NCBI GenBank assembly: GCA_038731605.1
Contig: JAVYQP010000005.1
Span: 1-64,000 of the forward strand
Direction: 5' to 3'
DNA length: 64,000 nucleotides
From: WYZ-LMO2 sp038731605
GTDB lineage: Archaea; Halobacteriota; Archaeoglobi; Archaeoglobales; Archaeoglobaceae
The notes beneath the pieces are model-generated. The model was given only the letters and a program-made list of their open reading frames with translations. It had not been told where the DNA came from and did no database searches. A program made the position numbers and the translations under genes. This document shows positions 50,419-58,207 of this stretch, in pieces. Positions within the stretch are counted from its first letter, which is position 1. Every line of letters begins with the position of its first letter.

Positions 50419-51596
50419 GAGATCTCTGGTTCAGATACGACAAGGAATACGTGCTGAAGGGTGTGAGCTTCAAAGCTGACGGCGTTACAATCCTGATGGG
50501 CAGAAACGGCTCAGGGAAAACGACGCTACTGCTCAACATAATCGGGGTGCTGAAACCGGAAAGGGGAGAGATAAGGATAAAGGGAGAAAAGATTAGCTAC
50601 GGGAAAAAAGATCTGAAGGAGCTGAGGAAAAAAGTGGCGTTTGTTTTTCAGAACTCAGATGACCAGATAATAGCTCCGACGGTATGGCAAGAAGTAGCCT
50701 TTGGGGCGATAAATGCGGGAAAAGATTTAGAATTGGCGAGAGAGGCGTTGAAGTTTTGCGGTCTTGAGGGGTTCGAAAGTTATCCATGCTCAACGCTCAG
50801 CGGTGGACAAAAAAGGCTTTTAACGATCGCATCAGCAATTGCGATGGATCCAGAGCTCATCCTAATGGACGAACCGACCGCTGGGCTCGATGGTGTTGCG
50901 TTCGAGAACTTCGTGCAAATTGTGAGGAAGCTTAGGAAAAAGGGGAAGAGCTTCCTAATTTCGACGCACGACTACGATCTCGCAAAAGCCATCGGAGACC
51001 ACTTCGTTCTCCTCAACGATGGAAAGGTTGTTTATGAAGGCGAGGAGCTAAGGAAGGAGCTTGCAAAGCGCATAGGAGTGAGGATAGGTGATTCGATGGA
51101 GAATAAGAGGACGAAGGATGAGATAATCGGGATCGTTTTCTCAAAGCTGAAGCCAGATGCGAACAGCGTGTTCGCAGACATAGGCTGTGGAACTGGAACG
51201 GTTTCGGAATTTTTTGCGAGGTTCGTGAAAAAGGTTTACGCAGTCGAATCGGATGCGGATGCTTTTGAAGTTGCGAAAGAGAAGCTCAAGCGTTACGAAA
51301 ACGTCGAAGTTGTGAAATCCGATGGCTTTGAATTCCTGAGAGACCACGAGTTGGACATAGTCTTCTTCGGCGGAACAAAGGGGATCGATAGGATGCTCGA
51401 GGTTTGCAAAGCCAAGCGTATCGTTGTGAACGCTGCGAGAATCGAAGTTGCGACGGAGGTTATGAAAAAGATGAAGGAGCTCGGAATCTTCAAAGAAATG
51501 ATAATTGCGAACGTCTCAAGGAGTTATGAGCTCGCTGGATTGACAGCGTTTAAAAATGAAAACCCAGTTTTCATAATCTTTGGGTCAAGAGAATGA
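50406..51596 (+). CDS. cbiOT: Fusion of cobalt transporter ATPase CbiO and C15-methyltransferase CbiT
   Basis: A 396-residue protein. Residues 1-225 are the CbiO ATPase: Walker A MGRNGSGKTTLL (32-40), Q-loop FVFQNSDDQII, signature STLSGGQKRLL (about 130), Walker B LILMDEPTAGLDG (about 155), and switch His in LISTHDYD. From about residue 231 the frame runs without a break into CbiT: RTKDEIIGIVFSKLKP, then the SAM-binding FADIGCGTGTVSEFFARF (about 258) and VYAVESDADAFEVAKEKL. CbiT methylates C15 and decarboxylates cobalt-precorrin-6B. No stop or start separates the halves, though Met231 could be an internal start. Overlaps the convergent deoxyhypusine synthase gene by 12 bases. Confidence 0.92.
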   Translation: MLEVRDLWFRYDKEYVLKGVSFKADGVTILMGRNGSGKTTLLLNIIGVLKPERGEIRIKGEKISYGKKDLKELRKKVAFVFQNSDDQIIAPTVWQEVAFGAINAGKDLELAREALKFCGLEGFESYPCSTLSGGQKRLLTIASAIAMDPELILMDEPTAGLDGVAFENFVQIVRKLRKKGKSFLISTHDYDLAKAIGDHFVLLNDGKVVYEGEELRKELAKRIGVRIGDSMENKRTKDEIIGIVFSKLKPDANSVFADIGCGTGTVSEFFARFVKKVYAVESDADAFEVAKEKLKRYENVEVVKSDGFEFLRDHELDIVFFGGTKGIDRMLEVCKAKRIVVNAARIEVATEVMKKMKELGIFKEMIIANVSRSYELAGLTAFKNENPVFIIFGSRE

Positions 51597-52571
51597 GACT
51601 TCGACGGATTCGCCAAACCTAAACCTTGGAAAACTCACTCTTTTTGCCGAAAGCAAGCCATGGGCTAAAATTGGCAAAGCGATTGTTGCGTCGACGAAAA
51701 CCTGAACTTTTTTGCTCCTATGGTTTATCTTTCCCCAGCTTATGCCCTCTTCGAACGTGCAACCACTCAAGCCACCGAACTGCGGGGAATCCGTTGTTAT
51801 CTGGATTGCATAATCATGCCCCTTGGCATCGTAGCCCTTAAGCCTTGCGACGACTTCGGTTTGCTGGATGAAGTTCTTCGGAACCCCTCCGCCGATGTAG
51901 ATCACTCCTGTCTTCTCGGATTTAGCTACGAGCTCCGTCAACTCCTCGACGTCTTTTATCGTGTCAACAACACATCTCTTCTTTGCTAAGGAAGCTCCAA
52001 TTCCGATTGAGCTATCTGCAATCGCTGGGCAGAAAATAGGGACCCCCTCTTCGAGGGCTGAAACCACTATGGACTCTTCCTTCGCCTTTTCCCTGACTCT
52101 CTCGGCAATTCTCTCGATTATTTCCCTCGAAGAGAAAACACCTTCGGATTCCCCGAAGATCTCGGAAATCATGAAGTCTATCTCGTTGAACTCTTTTTCA
52201 CGAGCAAAAACGTCGTAAATCCTGTCGATCCCATCTCTGAAAAGCTCCTCGTCGTTTACAAACTCGTGCCCGAGGTAGTGCTTGAAACCCATCGCTTCAT
52301 GGATGTCGTGGAAGAGATTCGCACCAGTGGAGACCAACACGTCTATGAACCTGTTCCTTATGAGCCAAGCGATGATTTTTCGCATTCCCGCAGGAACCAT
52401 TGCTCCAGCGAGACCCATTAGAATCGTTATCTTCTCTTCGTTCAGCATCTCGAGCCAGATTTCGAAGGCTTCCCCAAGCTTTCTGCCTTGGAAGCCAGTT
52501 TTGCCCATCGATTTAAGAAGATCAAAAAAATCTCGATTCTTAACCTCTATCGGAACAGTTGGATGCATCAT
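51585..52571 (-). CDS. dys: Deoxyhypusine synthase
   Basis: Transfers an aminobutyl group from a polyamine to a lysine of translation factor aIF5A, using NAD. 328 residues. The family residues are visible: LVSTGANLFHDIHEAMGF, GVPIFCPAIADSSIGIG, VIYIGGGVPKNFIQQTE, and the active-site lysine in EEGISWGKINHRSK. Its ATG overlaps the stop of the arginine decarboxylase gene (ATGA), so polyamine supply and use are made together. Confidence 0.95.
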   Translation of the reverse strand: MMHPTVPIEVKNRDFFDLLKSMGKTGFQGRKLGEAFEIWLEMLNEEKITILMGLAGAMVPAGMRKIIAWLIRNRFIDVLVSTGANLFHDIHEAMGFKHYLGHEFVNDEELFRDGIDRIYDVFAREKEFNEIDFMISEIFGESEGVFSSREIIERIAERVREKAKEESIVVSALEEGVPIFCPAIADSSIGIGASLAKKRCVVDTIKDVEELTELVAKSEKTGVIYIGGGVPKNFIQQTEVVARLKGYDAKGHDYAIQITTDSPQFGGLSGCTFEEGISWGKINHRSKKVQVFVDATIALPILAHGLLSAKRVSFPRFRFGESVEVSFS

Positions 52572-53131
52572 ATCACGAAGACCGCAGCCGAGACTACGGT
52601 TACAAACTCGTTCTCGCCAACCTCCGCAACTGCGGTTATGTTGAATGTTTTCGCTGGCTCTATGTCGAACGCAGTTCTTAGCATATACGCAGCCATGTCT
52701 TCGGCGTGCTTTCCTTCTTCGCCGTTGCAGTAGCCGTGGTATTCGGTAAGGTATCCGTTGAGATTCGTGTTGTCTGGGATCGCAACACCAACGCTCGCAA
52801 ATATCTTCTTCCCCGCCTCACAGCTCGTCATCCGAGACATGACGCAGAAAACTATCTGCCCTGGGGAGAGCTCTTTCAGACCCTCCTCTCTCGTAACTAT
52901 CTCGCAACCGGGCGGGAAGATACTGCTAACGGTGACGAGGTTGAACTTCTCTATTCCCGCATCCCGCAAGGCGAGTTCGAAGCTTACGAGCGCATCCGCA
53001 TGTTTACCGACTCCTGAAGTGAAGAAGACTTTTCTGGGCACCAATCTTCCATCTGAAACCATCGCAGATCCAGCAACTCTGCCAGCGCCCTGCTTGTATT
53101 CAACCAAACCGAATTCAGATGCCCCGAACAT
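52568..53131 (-). CDS. pdaD: Pyruvoyl-dependent arginine decarboxylase
   Basis: Converts arginine to agmatine, the first archaeal polyamine step. The proenzyme cuts itself between Ser69 and Ser70 in LVTVSSIFPPGCE to make the pyruvoyl group. RKVFFTSGVGKHADALVSFE and GKKIFASVGVAIPDNTNLNG match the family. ATG 53131 gives a 23-residue extension before the common start at Met24; a TATA box (gcttaaatact) about 38 bases upstream makes either start possible. Agmatine also feeds TiaS (23566-24816). Confidence 0.94.
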   Translation of the reverse strand: MFGASEFGLVEYKQGAGRVAGSAMVSDGRLVPRKVFFTSGVGKHADALVSFELALRDAGIEKFNLVTVSSIFPPGCEIVTREEGLKELSPGQIVFCVMSRMTSCEAGKKIFASVGVAIPDNTNLNGYLTEYHGYCNGEEGKHAEDMAAYMLRTAFDIEPAKTFNITAVAEVGENEFVTVVSAAVFVI

Positions 53132-53575
53132 TTCCGTTCACTGCTCAACATCATACCAATTGAGTATTTAAGCTTTACTATTGGTTAAGGTGCTGGAATC
53201 GAGAGATGTTGAGTAAAATCCATTCGATTTGGAAAAGGAGCGTTTTTAGGAGAATTAGAAATTAAAATAAAATAGATAAATATAGATCTTGAGTTCCGTT
53301 TTAAGGAATCTTAGCCTCGAGAAATCCGTTTAAACAGAGCTCCGCAAAAAAATAGCAGATCTGGTTAGATTTAATTTACCTCTGATTGATAAAAATTTCT
53401 ATTTTCTGAATTAAGTCGATCAAACTGCTCTCGCTCAAAACAAGTTCGAGAGGATTTCTGCTTTTCGTTCCAAATTTACCAAAAATGGACTCTACCGCTT
53501 TTTTAGGATTAAGGGTGAAAAATTGCAGGGATCCAAAACAAAAAAGATATATTTTGTGGTTTCAAAAAAGTTGCG
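53132..53575. other. AT-rich intergenic stretch with a start-less minus-strand reading frame
   Basis: It contains the divergent promoters of the arginine decarboxylase (TATA near 53165-53175) and of the prenyl synthase (agatatattt near 53550). On the minus strand about 60 codons stay open (about 53379-53565) and read like protein (LNPKKAVESIFGKFG, ELVLSESSLIDLIQKIEIF) but have no ATG, GTG or plausible start, so a gene remnant is the likeliest explanation. Nothing else is seen. Confidence 0.35.
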
Positions 53576-54457
53576 GTGATTGAAACCTGGGAAGAGTTCC
53601 TCGTTTTCGAAAGAGAACTCAAAAGGTTTGTCGAGTCAGTTGAAACTAATTCAAAAATCAAAAAAGCCCTAAAATACGTCATCTCCGCAGGGGGGAAGCG
53701 GGTTAGACCAGTCATAGTGCTGTTAGCTGGAAAAATCTGTGGGGGAAGTTATGAAAGGCTCATGAACCTCGCCTTAGCGGTAGAATTGATTCACACCGCA
53801 AGCCTTGTGCACGACGACATCATAGATAGAGCAAGGTTACGCAGAAACAGACCAGCGCTTCACGTTGAATATGACTTAGCCCTTGCACTCGTTCTTGGAG
53901 ATTGGCTGATCTCGAAGTCTGTCGAGCTAACTGCTGTATACGGCAAGGAGATCATCGAAGAGTCTGCGAAAGTTGGTATGATGATGAGCGAGGGGGAGAT
54001 CATGGATTACTACAGCGTAAAGGAGAGATTCGATGAAGCGGACTACCTCAGATGCATAGAGAAGAAGACCGCATCTCTTTTCGCTTATTCTGCAAAAACC
54101 GCTGGGAAGATAGTTTCAGGTGATGAAAAAGCAGTTCGAAAGCTCTACGACTATGGCTACAACCTCGGAATGGCTTATCAACTCGTCGACGACCTTCTTG
54201 AATACCTGAGCGCCTTGAGGGACAAGAAATCGGACTTCGAATCCTACACTCTGCCACAGATCTACGAAGAGAAGTTTGGCTTAGAGAGTGCGGTGAAAAA
54301 AGTGCTTTCGATGATCAAAACGTTCTCTGAGAAAAGCGTTTCAAGCCTCGATTACTTTAAAGATTGCGAAGAGAAGGGGAAGTTGATAAAAATAGTTGAC
54401 CACATGACAAAAGATATGCTTAGCCAGAGCGGTCTATCTCTTGAGCTTTCTGAATAA
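53576..54457 (+). CDS. Polyprenyl diphosphate synthase (trans, IdsA type)
   Basis: Adds isopentenyl units head to tail to build isoprenoid chains for archaeal lipids or quinones. 293 residues. SAGGKRVRPVIVLLAG precedes the first Asp-rich motif LVHDDIIDRARLRRNRPALH. The second Asp-rich motif is altered: YQLVDDLLEYLSALRD, DDLLE where DDxxD is usual, and the lysine of the following GKxTLP block is lost (SYTLPQIY). Residues just before the first motif are small (TASLVHDD), which in this family goes with longer products. It starts with GTG after a TATA box. Convergent overlap of 24 bases with the PHP gene. Confidence 0.85.
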   Translation: MIETWEEFLVFERELKRFVESVETNSKIKKALKYVISAGGKRVRPVIVLLAGKICGGSYERLMNLALAVELIHTASLVHDDIIDRARLRRNRPALHVEYDLALALVLGDWLISKSVELTAVYGKEIIEESAKVGMMMSEGEIMDYYSVKERFDEADYLRCIEKKTASLFAYSAKTAGKIVSGDEKAVRKLYDYGYNLGMAYQLVDDLLEYLSALRDKKSDFESYTLPQIYEEKFGLESAVKKVLSMIKTFSEKSVSSLDYFKDCEEKGKLIKIVDHMTKDMLSQSGLSLELSE

Positions 54458-55069
54458 TCTTGCGTTGTTCTCCAGCACTTTTTCCCACTCAGCAATCCCC
54501 GCCCCTAAGATTATTCTTTTTGCGGTCGAATCGTCGATTACGTCTGATGGTGAATGCGCATCCGTGTTCAAAACAAGATTGCAAGAGAACTTTTCCGCCA
54601 TTCTCGCAACGTGACCATTCGTCAAGCAGTGTCCTTTCCTTGCGGAGATCTCAAGGAATATTCCGTTCTCTCTCGCCTTCTCAGCCTCCTCCTCGCTTAG
54701 AATCCCCGGGTGTGCGAGGATGTTTATCTCTTCATCGAGTGCAGACGAGTTCGTCCCTTCTGCAACTGGCTCCACGATCGTTTCCCCGTGAACTATCACT
54801 ATCTCCGCCCCCTCTTTCCAAGCAAGCTCCACCGCCCTTCCAATTAGCCTTGGAGGGACATGCGTGATCTCGACGCCTACAAGGAAATCGATGTCGAAGT
54901 CGAATTCTTTCAGCTTGGAGAGGCTTGAAAGGATCATTGGAATCGTGGAAAAGTCTGCGTGATCCGTTATTGCGACACCTTCGTTCCCTTTGGACGCAAC
55001 TCGCCTTATCAATTCCGCTGGGATTAGCTCTCCGTCGCTAAACGTTGAATGCGTGTGGAGATCGATCAT
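54434..55069 (-). CDS. PHP-domain phosphoesterase
   Basis: A 211-residue metal-dependent hydrolase of the histidinol phosphatase/PolX PHP family. Metal ligands are visible: MIDLHTHSTFSDG, VAITDHADF, GVEITHVP, ILAHPGIL, LEISARKGH and LNTDAHSPSDV. Substrate not determined; archaeal members of this size have been proposed as phosphatases or RNase P subunit p30-like proteins. Confidence 0.85.
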   Translation of the reverse strand: MIDLHTHSTFSDGELIPAELIRRVASKGNEGVAITDHADFSTIPMILSSLSKLKEFDFDIDFLVGVEITHVPPRLIGRAVELAWKEGAEIVIVHGETIVEPVAEGTNSSALDEEINILAHPGILSEEEAEKARENGIFLEISARKGHCLTNGHVARMAEKFSCNLVLNTDAHSPSDVIDDSTAKRIILGAGIAEWEKVLENNARLFRKLKR

Positions 55070-55105
55070 GCGAAAGCATTAATATTCAGGAGATAACCTT
55101 TTCTC

Positions 55106-55393
55106 ATGTCAGGGATTCGCCGACTCGTCCTCGACGTTCTCAAACCACACGAACCCTCGAACACATACTTCGCTTTGAAGCTCAGCGAGCTCCAAGGAAT
55201 TGAGGGAGTAAACATAACTCTGCAAGAGGTCGATCAGGAGACCGAATCCGTGAAGATTACGCTCGTTGGCATGAATCTGGACTACGAAGAAATCAAGGAC
55301 ACGATCGAGGCGCTTGGGGGAGTTGTGCACAGCATCGATGAAGTCGTCGCAGGCAAAAAGATCGTCGAGTCCGTCAAGACCGAGCAGGATTGA
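55106..55393 (+). CDS. DUF211 protein
   Basis: A 95-residue archaeal protein of the DUF211 family (GIRRLVLDVLKPHEPSN, VNITLQEVDQETESVKITL, YEEIKDTIEALGGVVHSIDE), a ferredoxin-like fold of unknown function that forms oligomers. ATG 55106 follows AGGAGATAA and a TATA-like attaatatt. It overlaps the convergent tatC gene by 20 bases. Confidence 0.88.
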   Translation: MSGIRRLVLDVLKPHEPSNTYFALKLSELQGIEGVNITLQEVDQETESVKITLVGMNLDYEEIKDTIEALGGVVHSIDEVVAGKKIVESVKTEQD

Positions 55394-56213
55394 AGAACCT
55401 TATAAAAGCTAAGCCGAGCTCGAAAAGCACTATCATTGGTAACGCAAGCATGGTTTGTGTAAAAACATCGACGGTTGGAGTTGCAATCGCTGCGAGAACG
55501 AAAAAGAGAACGTATGCGTGTCTTCGGTAGTATTTAAGGGTCTCATAGTTGACGACGTTGTTGCGAACTAAGAAGAACATTATCACTGGGATCTCGAAGA
55601 AGAAGCCAAAGAGTAGGATCATGAACAGAACAAATGTTACGAACTCCGACAGAGAATACAGAGGAGTGACACCATACGAGAGCGTTAGCTCGTGGAGGAA
55701 TCTGATTATGAGTCGGACGATGAAGAATCCGTAAACACAGCCCAAGGCGAAGAGAAGTAAAGCGATAATCGCATAGGGCTTTACCGAAACCCTAAGCCAT
55801 CCCCTCGCCCTGAGGGTTTTTGCCAGAATTGTCAGAATGTATGGAATTGCGCAGGCTATGCCGAGTGCGATCGATATTTTAAGGCTTAAAACGATTGCCT
55901 CGAGCGGTGTCAGAACAACTGGTCCGAGAAAAGAGGTTACGAGTCTCGAAAGCGTTTTTGTCTCTTCGTAAACTAAGGTTTTATTCGAAGGATCGTTTTC
56001 TAACTTGTCCGCAATTTCTCTTAGCTGTTTTGCAAGCTCTTTAACCTTCTCCTCCCCAACCTGCGGGTAGGGATAGAGCTCTTCGATTACGAAAGAAATT
56101 ACACTCCCGGAAAACGGAAAAAAGGCAAAGCTAACGATCGCTATGATTGCGACGATCTTGAAAACGCTCCTCCTAATCTCAAGGAGGAAATTAGCCCAGT
56201 CCCTCGCTTCCAA
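55374..56213 (-). CDS. tatC: Twin-arginine translocase subunit TatC
   Basis: Core of the Tat system, which exports folded proteins bearing a twin-arginine signal. 279 residues, six helices: the first after EIRRSVFKIVAIIAIVSFAF, a long extracellular loop of about 70 residues, FLVRNNVVNYETLKYYRRHA and the characteristic ATPTVDVFTQTMLALPMIVL near the end. It starts with TTG 56213, five bases after GAGGTG, located at the stop of the preceding MBL gene. Confidence 0.92.
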   Translation of the reverse strand: MEARDWANFLLEIRRSVFKIVAIIAIVSFAFFPFSGSVISFVIEELYPYPQVGEEKVKELAKQLREIADKLENDPSNKTLVYEETKTLSRLVTSFLGPVVLTPLEAIVLSLKISIALGIACAIPYILTILAKTLRARGWLRVSVKPYAIIALLLFALGCVYGFFIVRLIIRFLHELTLSYGVTPLYSLSEFVTFVLFMILLFGFFFEIPVIMFFLVRNNVVNYETLKYYRRHAYVLFFVLAAIATPTVDVFTQTMLALPMIVLFELGLAFIRFFNPARS

Positions 56214-56222
56214 GCGAACACC

Positions 56223-57143
56223 TCAGAGACAATACCTTTCAGCCACGAACTGCTGGATCCCACGAATTGTGTTCCTGATGAAGAAGTCCTCCCTCTTCTT
56301 TATGTCCTCGTCGAGCAAGCGGTAGTTTGAGAACTTCGAATCTTTTTCGAGCAGTTCTTGCTTCGCAATGCTTACAACCTTCTCCTCTTCTCTTATGTCC
56401 TTTCTGCACAGGATGTCGTAAACCGTTGAAACCCAGAGCTTCAACTGCTTCATAGCCCTCTCTGCGATTTCTACGCTATCCCTCTTGAAACCAAAGTGCC
56501 CAAAGCAAACCCTTTTGCTTCCGATCGCAAGCAACTTCTCAATCGTGTCCATCGCAACTTCGTATTCGAACTTCGGCGGGGTTGCGGGACGTAGATAGTA
56601 GTCGCTCTTCAACGGCATGTGGACGCCGAAGGCTTCGCCCACGAACAAGAACTCGCCGAAGACGTAGCTTTGGTGATGTGGTGCATGTCCAGGGGTGTCG
56701 AGGATCTGAACCTCTTTTTCTGCGAACACAACTTTTCCCTCGTGTATTTTGTCCTCGCTGATACCCTTCGGCTTTCCATAGACCTCTGCGATGTTTCCGA
56801 GTGCTTCAAGCGAAGCTTTCCACAGCTTTTCGGGGTTTATGAGGTGTTTTTTCCCAAACTCGTGCACGACAACGCTCGTCTCAGGATACCTCTCGACGAT
56901 CTCCGCAATCCCGCCTGCGTGATCCAAGTGGATGTGCGTGAGCAAAACGAGCTCGACCTTTTTTATCTTCAAGTAGTTCAGCGCTTCGATCAACTTGGGG
57001 ATCGTCGCCTTCGGACCCACGTCGATGAGCATCGCTTTGTCTTCATCTTTGACAACCCAACAGCTTATGAACTTCCTAAAGCCCTCGAGTTCTTGCGGGA
57101 GATCGACCAAGTAGAGGTTATCTGCGACTTCGATGATGTTCAT
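56223..57143 (-). CDS. MBL-fold metallo-hydrolase
   Basis: A 306-residue metal-dependent hydrolase with the zinc motif LLTHIHLDHAGG, DTPGHAPHHQSYVF (HxxxxP region) and FLFVGEAFGVHMP, then KRVCFGHFGFKR near the end. The last 100 residues are helical and not part of the core. It is ten bases upstream of tatC on the same strand; functional connection not clear. Substrate unknown. Confidence 0.88.
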   Translation of the reverse strand: MNIIEVADNLYLVDLPQELEGFRKFISCWVVKDEDKAMLIDVGPKATIPKLIEALNYLKIKKVELVLLTHIHLDHAGGIAEIVERYPETSVVVHEFGKKHLINPEKLWKASLEALGNIAEVYGKPKGISEDKIHEGKVVFAEKEVQILDTPGHAPHHQSYVFGEFLFVGEAFGVHMPLKSDYYLRPATPPKFEYEVAMDTIEKLLAIGSKRVCFGHFGFKRDSVEIAERAMKQLKLWVSTVYDILCRKDIREEEKVVSIAKQELLEKDSKFSNYRLLDEDIKKREDFFIRNTIRGIQQFVAERYCL

Positions 57144-57163
57144 GCCAATACTTCTCGAGCAAT

Positions 57164-57991
57164 CTAATATCTTTTTCTATCCCACAGAGCTCTTGCTCTC
57201 GTTTCCTCCAATCGACTAACTGCCAAAAACTCCTCGAAGTCATCGCAAACACTCGCAATTCCCTCTAAAAACAGTTTCTCGTATTCCTCTCTGCTCGTTC
57301 CAAAGTAATCTTTCTCGCTCGTCCCCCTCCAGAAGATGCGGTTTCTCTCGTCCTCAACAAGGATGTCGGGTGAAGAGAACGGCGCACCGTAATAGTGGGG
57401 GAAGAAGTCTTCTCTCCCTATGTCCCTCTTCACGAACCTCGTCAGATCCAAGAGCACGATTTTACCGTCGCTATACACCGCTTCATAGTCTTCCCACGGG
57501 CTATAAATATAGTCGAGCTTGAAGATCTTGTAAAGGAGCTCTGCGGTAAGCTTTATGCACTCTCTCGCAAGATCTTCACGTTTCATCGAAAAACCCTCTC
57601 TGAACTCAGACAATGGTATGCCATCGACCCACTCTTGGAGCATGTAATCCTGCGAAATCGCCAAAGGCTTTGCAATGTTCTCGATTTTCGGAAAATCGAT
57701 CTCTCTGAAATCTCGAATAGGTGAGTTCGGCGAGAGAACGTTTAAAGCGAATCTACTTCTGTCCGCCAAGACTTCAAAAACGTAGTATCTAACCCACGCA
57801 GATGCGAGTCTGACGGTAACGTTTTCAAACCCAAACTTGAGATCTGCGAGCACTTCTAATAGCTTTTTTTCCCAATTTTTCCTTCTTTCCTCTCTCGTGG
57901 CTCCAAAAAGGGCGTATTTTGGCAAGCGAACCGTAACGCCCCAGCAAACAAGTGAATCGTCCGCAATGTTGTCGTCAAAGAGAACCTTCAT
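57164..57991 (-). CDS. Kinase-like protein of unknown function
   Basis: A 275-residue soluble protein. The middle and end resemble the C-lobe of a protein kinase or aminoglycoside-kinase fold: QDYMLQEWVDGIPLSEF (hinge-like), then LDYIYSPWEDYEAV, where a catalytic HxD would be expected, and KIVLLDLTRFVKRD, like the metal-binding DFG region. The match is loose and the catalytic pattern is atypical. ATG 57991 overlaps the zinc-ribbon gene by 17 bases and is chosen because the first residues after an earlier start belong to that gene's other frame. Confidence 0.55.
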   Translation of the reverse strand: MKVLFDDNIADDSLVCWGVTVRLPKYALFGATREERRKNWEKKLLEVLADLKFGFENVTVRLASAWVRYYVFEVLADRSRFALNVLSPNSPIRDFREIDFPKIENIAKPLAISQDYMLQEWVDGIPLSEFREGFSMKREDLARECIKLTAELLYKIFKLDYIYSPWEDYEAVYSDGKIVLLDLTRFVKRDIGREDFFPHYYGAPFSSPDILVEDERNRIFWRGTSEKDYFGTSREEYEKLFLEGIASVCDDFEEFLAVSRLEETRARALWDRKRY

Positions 57992-58175
57992 ACGGGAATT
58001 CGAGATTCTCCATCTGTAGAGCGGGGACAACCCTCAAAAGACCTATTTTCTCACACTTTGGGCACCGAATAACCAGAATTCTCATCTCAAATTCCGAAAA
58101 TCTACGTTTAAACGTTCCTTTTTCTTCTTTGATGGTTTCCATGGCACAACCGCACATAGGGCAAACGAGATCCAT
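57975..58175 (-). CDS. Small zinc-ribbon protein
   Basis: A 66-residue protein with two Cys pairs, VCPMCGCAM at the N-terminus and RCPKCEKI after 25 residues, a typical zinc ribbon. It is divergent from the radical SAM gene by 32 bases and overlaps the kinase-like gene by 17. No family name can be given. Confidence 0.75.
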   Translation of the reverse strand: MDLVCPMCGCAMETIKEEKGTFKRRFSEFEMRILVIRCPKCEKIGLLRVVPALQMENLEFPYEGSL

Positions 58176-58178
58176 GAA

Positions 58179-58202
58179 GCTAATATTGCGGTTCGCTTAT
58201 TA
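58179..58202. promoter_or_regulatory. Interleaved divergent promoters in a 32-base gap
   Basis: The starts at 58175 (minus) and 58208 (plus) are only 32 bases apart. Plus-strand gctaatatt (58179-58187) is centred 25 bases before GTG 58208; minus-strand aactaataagc (58192-58202) is centred about 23 bases before ATG 58175. Both transcripts must be leaderless. Confidence 0.5.
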
Positions 58203-58207
58203 GTTTT

